NCBI GenBank assembly: GCA_948888345.1
Contig: CAQTPN010000054.1
Span: 1 to 7,970, forward strand
Source of the DNA: an uncultured bacterium
GTDB taxonomy: Bacteria; Cyanobacteriota; Vampirovibrionia; Gastranaerophilales; Gastranaerophilaceae
DNA: 7,970 nt
Direction of reading: 5' to 3'
Shown one piece after another: positions 1-7,174 of this stretch. The position numbers and the translations under genes were made by a program. Within the stretch, counting starts at the first letter, position 1; every line of letters starts with the position of its first letter. The notes beneath the pieces are model-generated. The model searched no databases. It was given only the letters and a program-made list of their open reading frames with translations, and was not told the origin of the DNA.

Positions 1-96
1 GCTTGCAATAAAATCGCAGGAATTATCTCCCCCATCTCTTTTGGTGGAGATGGTAGTGCCATAATTAACTGCGCTTATTCCGCTGATTTTCGGCAT
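1..96 (-). CDS. Possible 5' fragment of an unidentified minus-strand gene
   Basis: On the minus strand an ATG at 96-94 opens 32 uninterrupted codons that run off the left edge. The product begins MPKISGISAVNYG and is rich in Ser, Gly and Asp. A purine-rich stretch (AGAAAGAAGAAA in minus-strand sense) ends about 10 nt before the ATG and could act as a weak ribosome-binding site. No domain is recognisable in so short a piece. If real, the gene is divergent from argS and shares the AT-rich spacer 97-285. The plus strand over the same bases is also open (codons from base 1 to a TAG at 124-126), so the coding strand is uncertain. I prefer the minus strand because it has a start codon with a plausible upstream purine tract. 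Confidence 0.4.
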   Translation of the reverse strand, partial: MPKISGISAVNYGTTISTKRDGGDNSCDFIAS

Positions 97-206
97 GGCT
101 TGAGATTTCTTCTTTCTAAAATATAGATGTTATAAATTATGCTTCAATCGTAAACACAAAATACTACGTGCTTACATTTTAATAAAAAAATAGAAGAAGT
201 CAAAAG

Positions 207-278
207 TTGCCTTTTTATAACAAAATATTTCATAATTTTTACAAAAGTTTATAAATATTATTTTGTTTGCACTATAAT
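207..278 (+). promoter_or_regulatory. argS promoter region, two candidate -10 elements
   Basis: A perfect TATAAT lies at 273-278, leaving only 7 nt before the argS ATG at 286. Its -35 region is poor; the best match is TTTATA at 248-253 with a 19-nt spacer. A second candidate is TTGCCT at 207-212, an 18-nt spacer and CATAAT at 231-236, which would give a leader of roughly 40 nt. Neither transcript would contain a Shine-Dalgarno near the start codon. The surrounding 127-285 is AT-rich spacer with no other feature that I can support. Confidence 0.5.
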
Positions 279-285
279 AAAATTT

Positions 286-1977
286 ATGATGATTAAAGAT
301 TTTTTTGTAAATATTGTAAAAGAGGCTGCAGATAAGGCTCTTTCGAATAAAAAACTCGGGGCGGCAGAAAATATCAGCGCAAAATTTGTATGCGAAACTC
401 CTAAAAATCCGGAGTTTGGTGATTATGCAATAAATGTTTCAGCTTTGGCGCGTGATGCAAAAATGGCACCGCCTATGATTGCAAAGGCAATTTCAGAATT
501 TATCGTGCCCGATAATTTTTCAATAAATATTGTTGCAGGGTTTATAAATTTTAAACTTGAAGAAGGATTTTTAAAGAAAATTGTAGAAGAAGTGCTCCAA
601 AAGGGGCGGGATTTTGGGAGAATTAATTTAGGGCAGGGTAAAAAGGTTAATATTGAATATGTTAGTGCAAACCCTACAGGCCCTTTTCATATAGGGCATG
701 GAAGATGGGCGGCTCTTGGTTCTTCGCTTGCTGAAGTTATGAAATTTGCAGGATATGATGTTTATCAGGAATTTTATATAAATGATGCCGGAAATCAGAT
801 AAATAAACTTGCTATGTCTTTGGAGCTGCGCGTTAAAGAGCTTGAGGGCGAGAAGGTTGAATGGCCCGAAGATGCCTACAGAGGTGATTATTTAATTGAT
901 TGCGCTAAAAGGTATATTGCGGCAGGAAAACCCGAAGGATATGGAGAATTTGCCAAGGCTGATATGCTGAGGCTTCAGAAAGAACTATTGGAAAAATTTG
1001 AAACTCATTTTGATTGTTTCTTCTCTGAAACGTCTCTTTATAAAAATAACGAGGTTGAAAAATGCGTTGAGGCACTTCAAAAGGCCGGAAAACTTTATGA
1101 AAAAGACGGCGCACTGTGGTTTAAAACGACGGATTACACGGATGACCAGGATAGGGTTTTAAGAAAAAAAGACGGCTCAAACACTTATTTAACAGCAGAT
1201 ATCGCATATCATAAAAATAAATTCGACCGCGGTTTTGAATATTTGATAAATATTTGGGGAGCAGACCACCACGGATATATCCCGAGAATGAAGGCATCAA
1301 TTGATGCTCTCGGGTATGACAGCAATAATTTAGAGGTGCTTTTGGGGCAGCTTGTTAATATTATCCAAAATGGCGAAGCAGTGCGCATGGGCAAAAGAAA
1401 AAAAATGGTAACGCTGGATGAGCTGGTGGATGAAGTAGGCGTGGATGCTACAAGGTTTTGGATGTTGATGAGGAGTATTGATACAACGCTTGATTTTGAT
1501 GTTGATTTAGCAAAACAGAAAAATGACCAAAATCCTGTATTTTATGTACAATATGCCCATGCCAGATGCTGTTCTATTTTAAGAAAAGCAACGGAAGACA
1601 GGCTTGATACGGAAACCGGTGAGAAATTGTCTCCGTATATTTCAAAAACAGAACTTGAGCAGATTTTATCTCATCCATCAATTGGAAAACTATTTGATGA
1701 AGATGAAAAATCAAGAGAAGCAACCCGCGGGCTTATTTTAAGACTTGAAGAATTTAAGTCTGTAATTGAAGGAGCAGCAAGGCTTAGAGCACCTTATTTG
1801 CTTTGTAAGTATGCTTCAAATCTTGCTTACGATTTTCATCATTTCTATAATTTCACAAGAGTGCTTTCAGAAGATGTTCAAATGACCAAAAGCCGTTTAA
1901 TGATTGTGGCTGCGGTTAAAAATGTTTTAGGAGAGGTATTTAAATTATTAAAAATTTCTGCGCCTGAAAAAATGTAG
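286..1977 (+). CDS. argS: Arginine--tRNA ligase (arginyl-tRNA synthetase)
   Basis: This cytoplasmic class I aminoacyl-tRNA synthetase attaches arginine to tRNA-Arg using ATP. The 563 residues match the usual length of bacterial ArgS. The N-terminal tRNA-binding domain covers about 1-110 (NPEFGDYAIN at 41-50 is typical). The class I signature is HIGH at 135-138, preceded by SANPTGPF. YINDAGNQ follows at 164-171 and GADHHGYIPRMKA at 335-347. The KMSKS-equivalent loop is RMGKR at 367-371, leading into VTLDELVDEVGVDATRF. The C-terminal DALR anticodon-binding domain begins with PVFYVQYAHARC (417-428), and the protein ends ISAPEKM, the expected ArgS terminus, so the gene is complete. Two adjacent ATGs (286 and 289) are both possible starts. 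Neither has a Shine-Dalgarno, and the -10 box is very close. The gene appears monocistronic; tRNA-Ile lies 127 bp downstream with its own likely promoter. Confidence 0.97.
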   Translation: MMIKDFFVNIVKEAADKALSNKKLGAAENISAKFVCETPKNPEFGDYAINVSALARDAKMAPPMIAKAISEFIVPDNFSINIVAGFINFKLEEGFLKKIVEEVLQKGRDFGRINLGQGKKVNIEYVSANPTGPFHIGHGRWAALGSSLAEVMKFAGYDVYQEFYINDAGNQINKLAMSLELRVKELEGEKVEWPEDAYRGDYLIDCAKRYIAAGKPEGYGEFAKADMLRLQKELLEKFETHFDCFFSETSLYKNNEVEKCVEALQKAGKLYEKDGALWFKTTDYTDDQDRVLRKKDGSNTYLTADIAYHKNKFDRGFEYLINIWGADHHGYIPRMKASIDALGYDSNNLEVLLGQLVNIIQNGEAVRMGKRKKMVTLDELVDEVGVDATRFWMLMRSIDTTLDFDVDLAKQKNDQNPVFYVQYAHARCCSILRKATEDRLDTETGEKLSPYISKTELEQILSHPSIGKLFDEDEKSREATRGLILRLEEFKSVIEGAARLRAPYLLCKYASNLAYDFHHFYNFTRVLSEDVQMTKSRLMIVAAVKNVLGEVFKLLKISAPEKM

Positions 1978-2083
1978 GCAAAAAATAAAAAAACAGTTGA
2001 TTTTGAATTTTGTCTATGGTAATCTTGAACTTGCGGAGAGTCTTGATTTAAAGGGGCTTGTTCGCTTGATTGAAAAGAACTTT

Positions 2084-2089
2084 TACAAT
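2084..2089 (+). promoter_or_regulatory. Likely -10 element for the tRNA-Ile gene
   Basis: TACAAT (5 of 6 matches to TATAAT) lies 15 nt upstream of the mature tRNA 5' end, so a transcript would start about 8-10 nt before the tRNA. The -35 is unclear: TTGATT at 2066-2071 is too close (12-nt spacer) and TTGTTC at 2058-2063 is slightly far (20 nt). The rest of the spacer 1978-2104 shows no argS terminator hairpin, so read-through from argS could also feed the tRNA. Confidence 0.45.
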
Positions 2090-2104
2090 AAAATAAATCT
2101 GGAT

Positions 2105-2178
<74 letters not shown>

Positions 2179-2192
2179 GATTTAATTTAAGA

Positions 2193-2215
2193 AGCTCCTA
2201 AGGGAGCTATTTTTG
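2193..2215 (+). terminator. Terminator after tRNA-Ile
   Basis: A 6-bp stem AGCTCC/GGAGCT (2193-2198 and 2203-2208) closes a TAAG tetraloop and is followed by ATTTTTG. This is a Rho-independent terminator 14 nt after the tRNA. In the opposite sense the trailing T run is weak, so it probably serves the tRNA more than the minus-strand gene that ends at 2239. Confidence 0.75.
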
Positions 2216-2238
2216 TGCTTTAAAATAAATCTTTTATT

Positions 2239-3210
2239 TTAATATACCTTATGCGGCGGTGTTTCAAATATATCAGGATAAATTTTGATATAATCATCCA
2301 AATTTCTGTAAAATGCTTCAAAATCAAAACTCCTGTTTTCCTTTGCAGGTGAAACTTTTATACCGTAGGCATGGTAGATGGATTTTGTTAAGATATTTGC
2401 AACAGAATCACTTCCTCTCCCGTAGGGTACGCCATGTGCCATAAGCCAGTGTATGGTTGCAATTGAGCGGTCTATATCTTCTTTTGAAGGATGCTTGATT
2501 GATTTTAATTCTTCATATTCCTGTTTTATGAAGGGTAAATTCATCATCTTTTCTGCATCTTCTTCCAGCATGTATTCTACTTTCGGATAAATTATCTGTA
2601 TATCATCCGGCTCTTCTGTGCTTTTTCTTATGATGCAGGTTTGTGCATCCTTATATTTATTGTTTGGTTTGGCTGATGCTTCATTAGTTTTAGGGTTTTT
2701 GCTTTGCTTTAAGAATTGTTCATATTTTTCAAAATACTCCGCCCCTCTTTTTTCTTTATTAAAAGCAAGATATTTATTGTATTTCCTTCTGTTTGCATAC
2801 CATCCTTTGTCTGTATTAATTGCTTCTATATTTTCTTCTATTGTTTTTAATATTTTATCAAAATCTTTATCTTCAGATATCATATCTGAGATTTTGCAGG
2901 TTAATTCATTCATTTTTTGTGCCCAGTTATAGTCTTTTTTATAATCTTTCATTCTTATAAAAAATAAATCCGCATCCAAAGCCGGTTTTTGGATTTTTTG
3001 GTGATGGTTTCTATAAAATATCACACTTTTTAAAACACCCAGCTTCTCACTTTTTAGGGGTTTGAATTTTGTTTTTCCTTTAAAAACAGATGCGGAAATT
3101 TGTGGTATTGGATGGGATGCAATACCACAAAGTGTTTTAGGGCATATATTGGCGATATTTAAATTTGATTTCATAAAAAAGGGCATTTTTAGTTTATTAA
3201 TATAAACCAT
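2239..3210 (-). CDS. Hypothetical protein, Lys/Glu/Asn-rich, with an N-terminal FKG element
   Basis: I do not recognise this 323-residue protein. It shows no signal peptide or clear membrane helix and is probably soluble. Residues 1-80 look extended and basic, with a Val-Phe-Lys-Gly-Lys element at 42-46. Residues 85-170 are charged and helical (many Lys, Glu, Tyr). A Lys/Asn/Pro/Ser-rich linker spans about 168-188. The most conserved-looking part is the C-terminal 215-317: a charged helix, then HWLMAHGVPYGRGSDSV at 254-270, a helical stretch, and an FEAFYRNLDDY-type helix at 298-308. A stable helical domain is plausible, but its function is unknown. Start choice is uncertain: Met1 (3210), Met9 (3186) and Met13 (3174) are all possible and none has a good Shine-Dalgarno. 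Met13 gives an N terminus MKSNLNIAN that looks natural. The gene is divergent from the one at 3302, and its end is 61 bp from tRNA-Ile. No usual terminator follows, only an AT-only inverted repeat at 2222-2240. Confidence 0.8.
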   Translation of the reverse strand: MVYINKLKMPFFMKSNLNIANICPKTLCGIASHPIPQISASVFKGKTKFKPLKSEKLGVLKSVIFYRNHHQKIQKPALDADLFFIRMKDYKKDYNWAQKMNELTCKISDMISEDKDFDKILKTIEENIEAINTDKGWYANRRKYNKYLAFNKEKRGAEYFEKYEQFLKQSKNPKTNEASAKPNNKYKDAQTCIIRKSTEEPDDIQIIYPKVEYMLEEDAEKMMNLPFIKQEYEELKSIKHPSKEDIDRSIATIHWLMAHGVPYGRGSDSVANILTKSIYHAYGIKVSPAKENRSFDFEAFYRNLDDYIKIYPDIFETPPHKVY

Positions 3211-3301
3211 AAGAAGGAAAAATATTGCCCGTGGATAAAAGGCAATTTTTTAACCCTGCCGGTTTTTATTCAGTTAAGATATTTTAAAACAAGGAGTATT
3301 T
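3211..3301. promoter_or_regulatory. Divergent promoter region between two unknown genes
   Basis: This 91-bp gap must hold the 5' signals of both flanking genes unless they are transcribed from further away. On the plus strand AAGGAG at 3291-3296 lies 5 nt before ATG 3302, an excellent ribosome-binding site. Upstream of it, TAAGAT (3275-3280) and TATTTT (3280-3285) are possible -10 elements with weak -35 partners. On the minus strand TATATT and TATTAA variants sit at about 3197-3205, which would place transcription inside the first annotated codons and favour the shorter Met13 start of that gene. No clear operator palindrome is visible. Confidence 0.4.
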
Positions 3302-4006
3302 ATGAGTTTTGTACCTTCTTCCCGCTTAATTGCAGGTGTTAAACAGACGGCGCAAGTTTTGGCGAAATCTTACAATTCGGGTGCCGTTGACAAAAATTTG
3401 GGCGGTGTAATAAGTACATCAAAACTTATAGAAGAGCTGCCGGATGCTGCCATAGCCGCTAAGGATAAAATTATAAATACGAAGGCGCGGGCAAATGTTG
3501 AAAAGATGCTCGGGATTAAAAATTCTGTTGCAAATGCCGAAGAGAAGCTTCGCAAAGAATTAATTGACGTGCAGTTTTCAAGTGCGCAGGGATTTTTCAA
3601 AAGGGTAAAAAATTCTTTTATACCAACCGAATTTCCTTCAGGTGAAAAAATCAACATAAAGAAAAGCATTATGAATGAAATTACGAATAATGCACTTAAA
3701 GGAAAGGAAACAAATTTTGAATATACCGGCAAAAACGGAGAAATTATAAAAGGTTTTGTTTCAAAAAAAGTGCAAAAACAGGGCGAAGATTGTTTTCTGG
3801 TGCAAATGCAAAAAATTGCCAGCGATAATGCTACAGAAATAATTGAAACAAGATTTTACCCGAAAAGCTCTGAAATAAGAAGTGTCGGCAAAAAGGCTGA
3901 CGGCCGGAAAACAATTTCTATAATATCGGGAAATGAAGCCGGCGGAGTTATGAAAAGCAGAACACAAGATACTATGGGTGCTAAGCTTAATATAGTTTCA
4001 AAATAA
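3302..4006 (+). CDS. Hypothetical protein, 234 aa, basic and soluble
   Basis: I do not recognise this protein. The start is well supported by AAGGAG 5 nt upstream. There is no hydrophobic signal or membrane segment. The N-terminal 1-100 is predicted by eye to be helical, with an amphipathic start (SRLIAGVKQTAQVLAKS at 7-23) and a Lys/Glu/Ala-rich stretch at about 50-90. The C-terminal 135-210 alternates hydrophobic and polar residues (for example TNFEYTGKNGEIIKGFV at 137-153 and KTISIISG at 203-210), suggesting a beta-rich domain. The last 20 residues are probably flexible. Lysine content is high and there is one Cys (164). Codon use and AT content match the neighbours, so recent transfer is not indicated. 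The stop lies 7 bp from the convergent glmS stop. A structural, host-interaction or lineage-specific role cannot be separated from the sequence. Confidence 0.82.
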   Translation: MSFVPSSRLIAGVKQTAQVLAKSYNSGAVDKNLGGVISTSKLIEELPDAAIAAKDKIINTKARANVEKMLGIKNSVANAEEKLRKELIDVQFSSAQGFFKRVKNSFIPTEFPSGEKINIKKSIMNEITNNALKGKETNFEYTGKNGEIIKGFVSKKVQKQGEDCFLVQMQKIASDNATEIIETRFYPKSSEIRSVGKKADGRKTISIISGNEAGGVMKSRTQDTMGAKLNIVSK

Positions 4007-4013
4007 TTCGGTG

Positions 4014-5858
4014 CTATTCTACTGTTACGGATTTTGCAAGATTTCTTGGCTGGTCAACGTCTTTTCCTAAATATTCAGATATATGGTAAGCCAAAAGCTG
4101 CAATACTACTATATTTAAAGCCGGTGATACAATATCCGGAATATCAGGAATGATAACAGTATCATCAAATAAATTTTTATGTTTCTCATCTATGAAATTT
4201 GTAACCCCGATGAGCTTTGCCTGTCTTGCTTTTGCTTCTTCGCAGTTTGATAAAACTTTATCATAAACAATTCCTTTATTTAAAACTGCAAGCACCGGCA
4301 TTGTTTCATCAAGCATAGCAATAGGCCCGTGCTTTAATTCACCTGCAGGATAGCCTGTAGCGTTAATATAGCTTATTTCTTTAAGTTTAAGGGCTCCTTC
4401 AAGGGCTGTGGGGTAGTTAATTCCGCGTGCAATGAATATGAAATTTTTAAAACTTGAATATTTTTTTGCGATATTTTCAATATTCTTTGTATCGTTCAAA
4501 ATATTCTCCAGCTTGCTTGGAAGAGTTAAAAGTTCTTTTTTGATTTCTTTTGTAACAGAACTGTTACAGTTTTTACCATTTTCAGCTACAAAAATTGCAA
4601 GCAGATAAAGACTTAAAAGTTGTGCCATATATGATTTTGTAGCTGCAACTGATACCTCAATTCCTGCATTTATCGGCAATAAACTGTCTGCAAGCCTTGC
4701 CATTGCACTGTCTTTTCTGTTTGTTATAATTAAAATATGTGATTTTTTTTCTTTAGCTTGTTTTATTGCAGTTATTGTGTCTGCTGTTTCTCCTGATTGT
4801 GAAATGCCGATTACAAGCGTGTTTTCATCAGTTATAGTATTTCTGTAGATATATTCGCTTGATGCTTCAACATCCGTTGGAATTCCTGTCAGTTCTTCAA
4901 AAATATATTTGCCTACAAGTCCCGCATGGAGTGAAGTTCCGCAGGCAATAATTTGAATTCTGTTAATTTTTGTAAGTTGTTCTTTATTTAACTTAACATC
5001 GTCTAAAATTACTGCCAAATCTTCGCTGTGGATTTTATCAATAAGTACATTTCTTACTACATCAGGCTGTTCATGAATTTCTTTTAACATAAAATGCTTA
5101 TAACCCATTTTTGATAGGGAAATAGGCTCAAACGGCAGGTTTTCAACCTTATTTGCGATTAAATTATCATCTTTATCATAAATTTTTATACTGTCTGTTT
5201 TAATTTCAGCAACCTGATTATCTGATAAATAAATGGCTTTTTTTGTGTATTCAATAATAGCCGGAATATCAGATGCTATAAAGTTTTCGCCTTCTCCAAC
5301 CCCTATAATTAAAGGAGCATTTTTCCTTGCTGCAATTATTCTATCCGGCAGAGATTTATGAGTAACGCAGAAGGCATACGCACCTTTCAGTTTTTTAGCT
5401 GCATTTTGAACTGCTTTCAGTAAATCCTTTGATGCAGCGAATTCATGTGCAATTAAATGTGCAGCAACTTCTGTATCTGTTTGAGAGAGAAACTTACAGC
5501 CCTTTTTTTCTAAATCCGGTTTTAAATCTTTGTAATTTTCGATTATGCCATTGTGAACAATTGTTAAGCTGCCGCAGTTGCAGGTGTGCGGGTGTGCGTT
5601 GATTTCTGTCGGAAGTCCGTGAGTTGCCCATCTGGTGTGGCCTATGCCTATATTTGCATTTATATTTTCTTCTTTTTCAAGAGATAAAATTTCTTTCAGG
5701 TTGCTTAATTTTCCGGATGCTTTATAAATATGAGCTGTATTATTTGATATCAGGGCAATTCCGGCTGAATCATATCCTCTGTATTCAAGGTATGAGAGGC
5801 CTTTTAGTATGACATCAACTGCTCTTTTTTTTCCTATATATCCCACAATTCCGCACAT
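4014..5858 (-). CDS. glmS: Glutamine--fructose-6-phosphate aminotransferase (isomerizing)
   Basis: GlmS converts fructose-6-phosphate and glutamine to glucosamine-6-phosphate and glutamate, the first step to UDP-GlcNAc for peptidoglycan and other envelope polymers. The 614 residues match the family's usual length. The N-terminal class II glutaminase domain has the nucleophile Cys2 (MCGIVGYIG, exposed after Met removal), YRGYDSAG at 27-33 and HTRWATHG at 74-81. Two SIS sugar-isomerase domains follow: CGTSLHAG at 306-313, SQSGETADT at 353-361 and SVAATKSY at 403-410 in the first; NYPTALEGALKLKE at 481-494 and AGELKHGPIAM at 505-515 in the second. The C terminus DQPRNLAKSVTVE carries the conserved catalytic-site lysine (609). 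The start is fixed by Cys2 and by AAGGA at 5866-5870, 7 nt upstream. The short leader rules out a glmS ribozyme. The gene is convergent with the 3302 gene, without a visible terminator. Confidence 0.98.
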   Translation of the reverse strand: MCGIVGYIGKKRAVDVILKGLSYLEYRGYDSAGIALISNNTAHIYKASGKLSNLKEILSLEKEENINANIGIGHTRWATHGLPTEINAHPHTCNCGSLTIVHNGIIENYKDLKPDLEKKGCKFLSQTDTEVAAHLIAHEFAASKDLLKAVQNAAKKLKGAYAFCVTHKSLPDRIIAARKNAPLIIGVGEGENFIASDIPAIIEYTKKAIYLSDNQVAEIKTDSIKIYDKDDNLIANKVENLPFEPISLSKMGYKHFMLKEIHEQPDVVRNVLIDKIHSEDLAVILDDVKLNKEQLTKINRIQIIACGTSLHAGLVGKYIFEELTGIPTDVEASSEYIYRNTITDENTLVIGISQSGETADTITAIKQAKEKKSHILIITNRKDSAMARLADSLLPINAGIEVSVAATKSYMAQLLSLYLLAIFVAENGKNCNSSVTKEIKKELLTLPSKLENILNDTKNIENIAKKYSSFKNFIFIARGINYPTALEGALKLKEISYINATGYPAGELKHGPIAMLDETMPVLAVLNKGIVYDKVLSNCEEAKARQAKLIGVTNFIDEKHKNLFDDTVIIPDIPDIVSPALNIVVLQLLAYHISEYLGKDVDQPRNLAKSVTVE

Positions 5859-5898
5859 ATTCTAATCCTTTTTTGGCTTTTCTTTTCTTAATCATCTA

Positions 5899-5927
5899 AT
5901 TTTATTATGCAAATAAACCTTTTGCAA
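5899..5927 (-). promoter_or_regulatory. glmS promoter (-35 TTGCAA, 17-nt spacer, -10 TAAAAT)
   Basis: Read on the minus strand, TTGCAA (5927-5922) and TAAAAT (5904-5899) are separated by exactly 17 nt. Each has good sigma-70 character (4 of 6 and 5 of 6 matches to consensus). The predicted start near 5892 gives a leader of about 34 nt containing the AAGGA ribosome-binding site. It lies just downstream of the serC terminator, consistent with glmS being transcribed independently. Confidence 0.6.
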
Positions 5928-5947
5928 ATTAAGATTTAATAAAGATG

Positions 5948-5977
5948 CTAAAAAGCCCGATTTTACGGGCTTTTTAG
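5948..5977. terminator. Strong intrinsic terminator after serC (symmetrical)
   Basis: A perfect 12-bp inverted repeat, CTAAAAAGCCCG/CGGGCTTTTTAG (5948-5959 and 5966-5977), encloses a 6-nt loop. The GCCCG core is followed by a T tract on either strand. It stands 33 bp past the serC stop, in the right position to end the serC transcript before glmS. A weaker AT-rich hairpin, AACTTA/TAAGTT, lies at 5980-5994 between it and the serC stop. Because both arms end in A/T runs the element could work in both directions, but no plus-strand gene needs it here. Confidence 0.9.
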
Positions 5978-6009
5978 TTAACTTATGTTAAGTTTGCAGC
6001 TTGTTTTTT

Positions 6010-7113
6010 TTAAGCATTTTCTTTTTCGAATTTTTTCATAAATGCAACAAGGGCTTCAACTCCCTCAACCGGCATCGCGTTGTAGATTGAAGCACGCATG
6101 CCGCCTACTGTCCTGTGGCCTTTTAGCTGTACAAGACCTGCGTTTTTGGCTTCTTCGATGAATTTTTTATCCGTTTCTTCATCTCCTGTTACAAAAGGAA
6201 CATTCATCAGTGACCTTGAATTCTTTTCTACAGTGCCTTTGAAGAGTTTTGAAGAATCAAGAAAATCGTATAAAATTTTTGCTTTTTTCTCGTTAATTTC
6301 TTTCATTTTTTCCAGGCCGCCAAGATTTTTTAACCATTTAAATACAAGGCCGCAGATATAGATACCGTATGCCGGAGGGGTATTATAGAGGCTGTCGTTA
6401 TCGGCATGGGTTTTGTATTTTAACATAGTAGGACACCAGGCCGGTAAGTCTTCTCTAATCAAGTCTTCGCGGATTATGACTATCTGAACGCCTGCGGGGC
6501 CTACATTTTTTTGAACTCCGGCATAGATTAAGCCATATTTTTTAACATCAACAGGTTCTGATAAAAAACAGCTTGACATATCAGATACAAGAGTTTTTCC
6601 CTTGGTATTCGGCAGGGTGTGGAATTTTGTACCGTAGATTGTATTATTTTCGCAAATATAGACATATTCTGCATCTTCAGAAATTGGCAAATCTGAGCAA
6701 TCGGGGATATAAGAGAAAGTTTTATCTTCAGAAGTTGCTACTTTGTTGATTTTGCCGTATTTTTGAGCTTCAGCGTAAGCTTTTTTTGCCCACTGTCCTG
6801 TTACAATATAGTCTGCAACCCCTGTCCCGTCTGCTTTTAGGAGGTTAATCGGCACCATTGAAAACTGAAGGTGTGCTCCGCCCTGTAAAAACAAAACTTT
6901 GTAGTTATCAGGTATGTTCATCAGCTCTCTAAGGTCTTTTTCGGCTGTTTTTATAATATTATCATAGGTTTTAGACCTGTGTGACATTTCCATTACAGAC
7001 ATTCCTGAGTTTTGATAATTCATCATCTCATCTGCAGCCTGTTTTAATACTTCTTCGGGCAAAACTGCCGGTCCTGCGGAAAAATTGTAGACTCTGCCAT
7101 TTGTTTGTGTCAT
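6010..7113 (-). CDS. serC: Phosphoserine aminotransferase
   Basis: SerC is a cytoplasmic PLP-dependent class V aminotransferase. It converts 3-phosphohydroxypyruvate and glutamate to O-phosphoserine and 2-oxoglutarate in serine synthesis. The same enzyme type can also act in the DXP-dependent pyridoxal-phosphate route. The 367 residues match the family (about 360). Visible motifs: YNFSAGPAVLPEEV at the N terminus (9-22), MSHRSK at 43-48, LFLQGGAHLQFSMVP at 74-88, SDMSSCFLS at 177-185, and AGVQKNVGPAG at 198-208 with the PLP-binding Lys202. Near the C terminus, KGHRTVGGMRASIYNAMP at 331-348 supplies substrate-binding residues. The start is supported by AAGGAG at 7123-7128, 9 nt upstream. It lies 61 bp downstream of mtnA with no terminator between, so the two may be co-transcribed; transcription ends at the hairpin 5948-5977. 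No serA or serB is in view. Confidence 0.97.
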   Translation of the reverse strand: MTQTNGRVYNFSAGPAVLPEEVLKQAADEMMNYQNSGMSVMEMSHRSKTYDNIIKTAEKDLRELMNIPDNYKVLFLQGGAHLQFSMVPINLLKADGTGVADYIVTGQWAKKAYAEAQKYGKINKVATSEDKTFSYIPDCSDLPISEDAEYVYICENNTIYGTKFHTLPNTKGKTLVSDMSSCFLSEPVDVKKYGLIYAGVQKNVGPAGVQIVIIREDLIREDLPAWCPTMLKYKTHADNDSLYNTPPAYGIYICGLVFKWLKNLGGLEKMKEINEKKAKILYDFLDSSKLFKGTVEKNSRSLMNVPFVTGDEETDKKFIEEAKNAGLVQLKGHRTVGGMRASIYNAMPVEGVEALVAFMKKFEKENA

Positions 7114-7174
7114 GATTTTATACTCCTTTTTATTATTTTAATTATTATTTAAATAGATATTTTAATTTACCGGC

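Noticed and set aside
1..126. Plus-strand frame open from base 1 to a TAG at 124, possible 3' end of an upstream gene
   Set aside because: It is the in-phase shadow of the minus-strand fragment with an ATG at 96; 41 codons are too few to decide, no terminator follows the TAG, and the minus strand has a plausible start. Kept only as an alternative.
367..371. Degenerate KMSKS motif (RMGKR) as a sign of an inactive ArgS
   Set aside because: ArgS enzymes vary widely at this loop and many active ones lack a canonical KMSKS; all other motifs are intact.
905..1114. Minus-strand 69-codon frame inside argS
   Set aside because: It lies wholly within a clearly conserved argS reading frame and its translation has no family-like content.
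2618..2932. Plus-strand 104-codon frame with a hydrophobic, membrane-like translation
   Set aside because: It is antisense to the 323-aa gene. Lys/Glu-rich coding (AAA, GAA) read on the opposite strand gives Phe/Leu/Ser-rich false membrane segments. No ribosome-binding site supports it.
3370..3732. Minus-strand 120-codon frame opposite the 234-aa gene
   Set aside because: It has the same antisense artefact of hydrophobic Phe/Ser-rich translation; the plus-strand gene has a strong ribosome-binding site.
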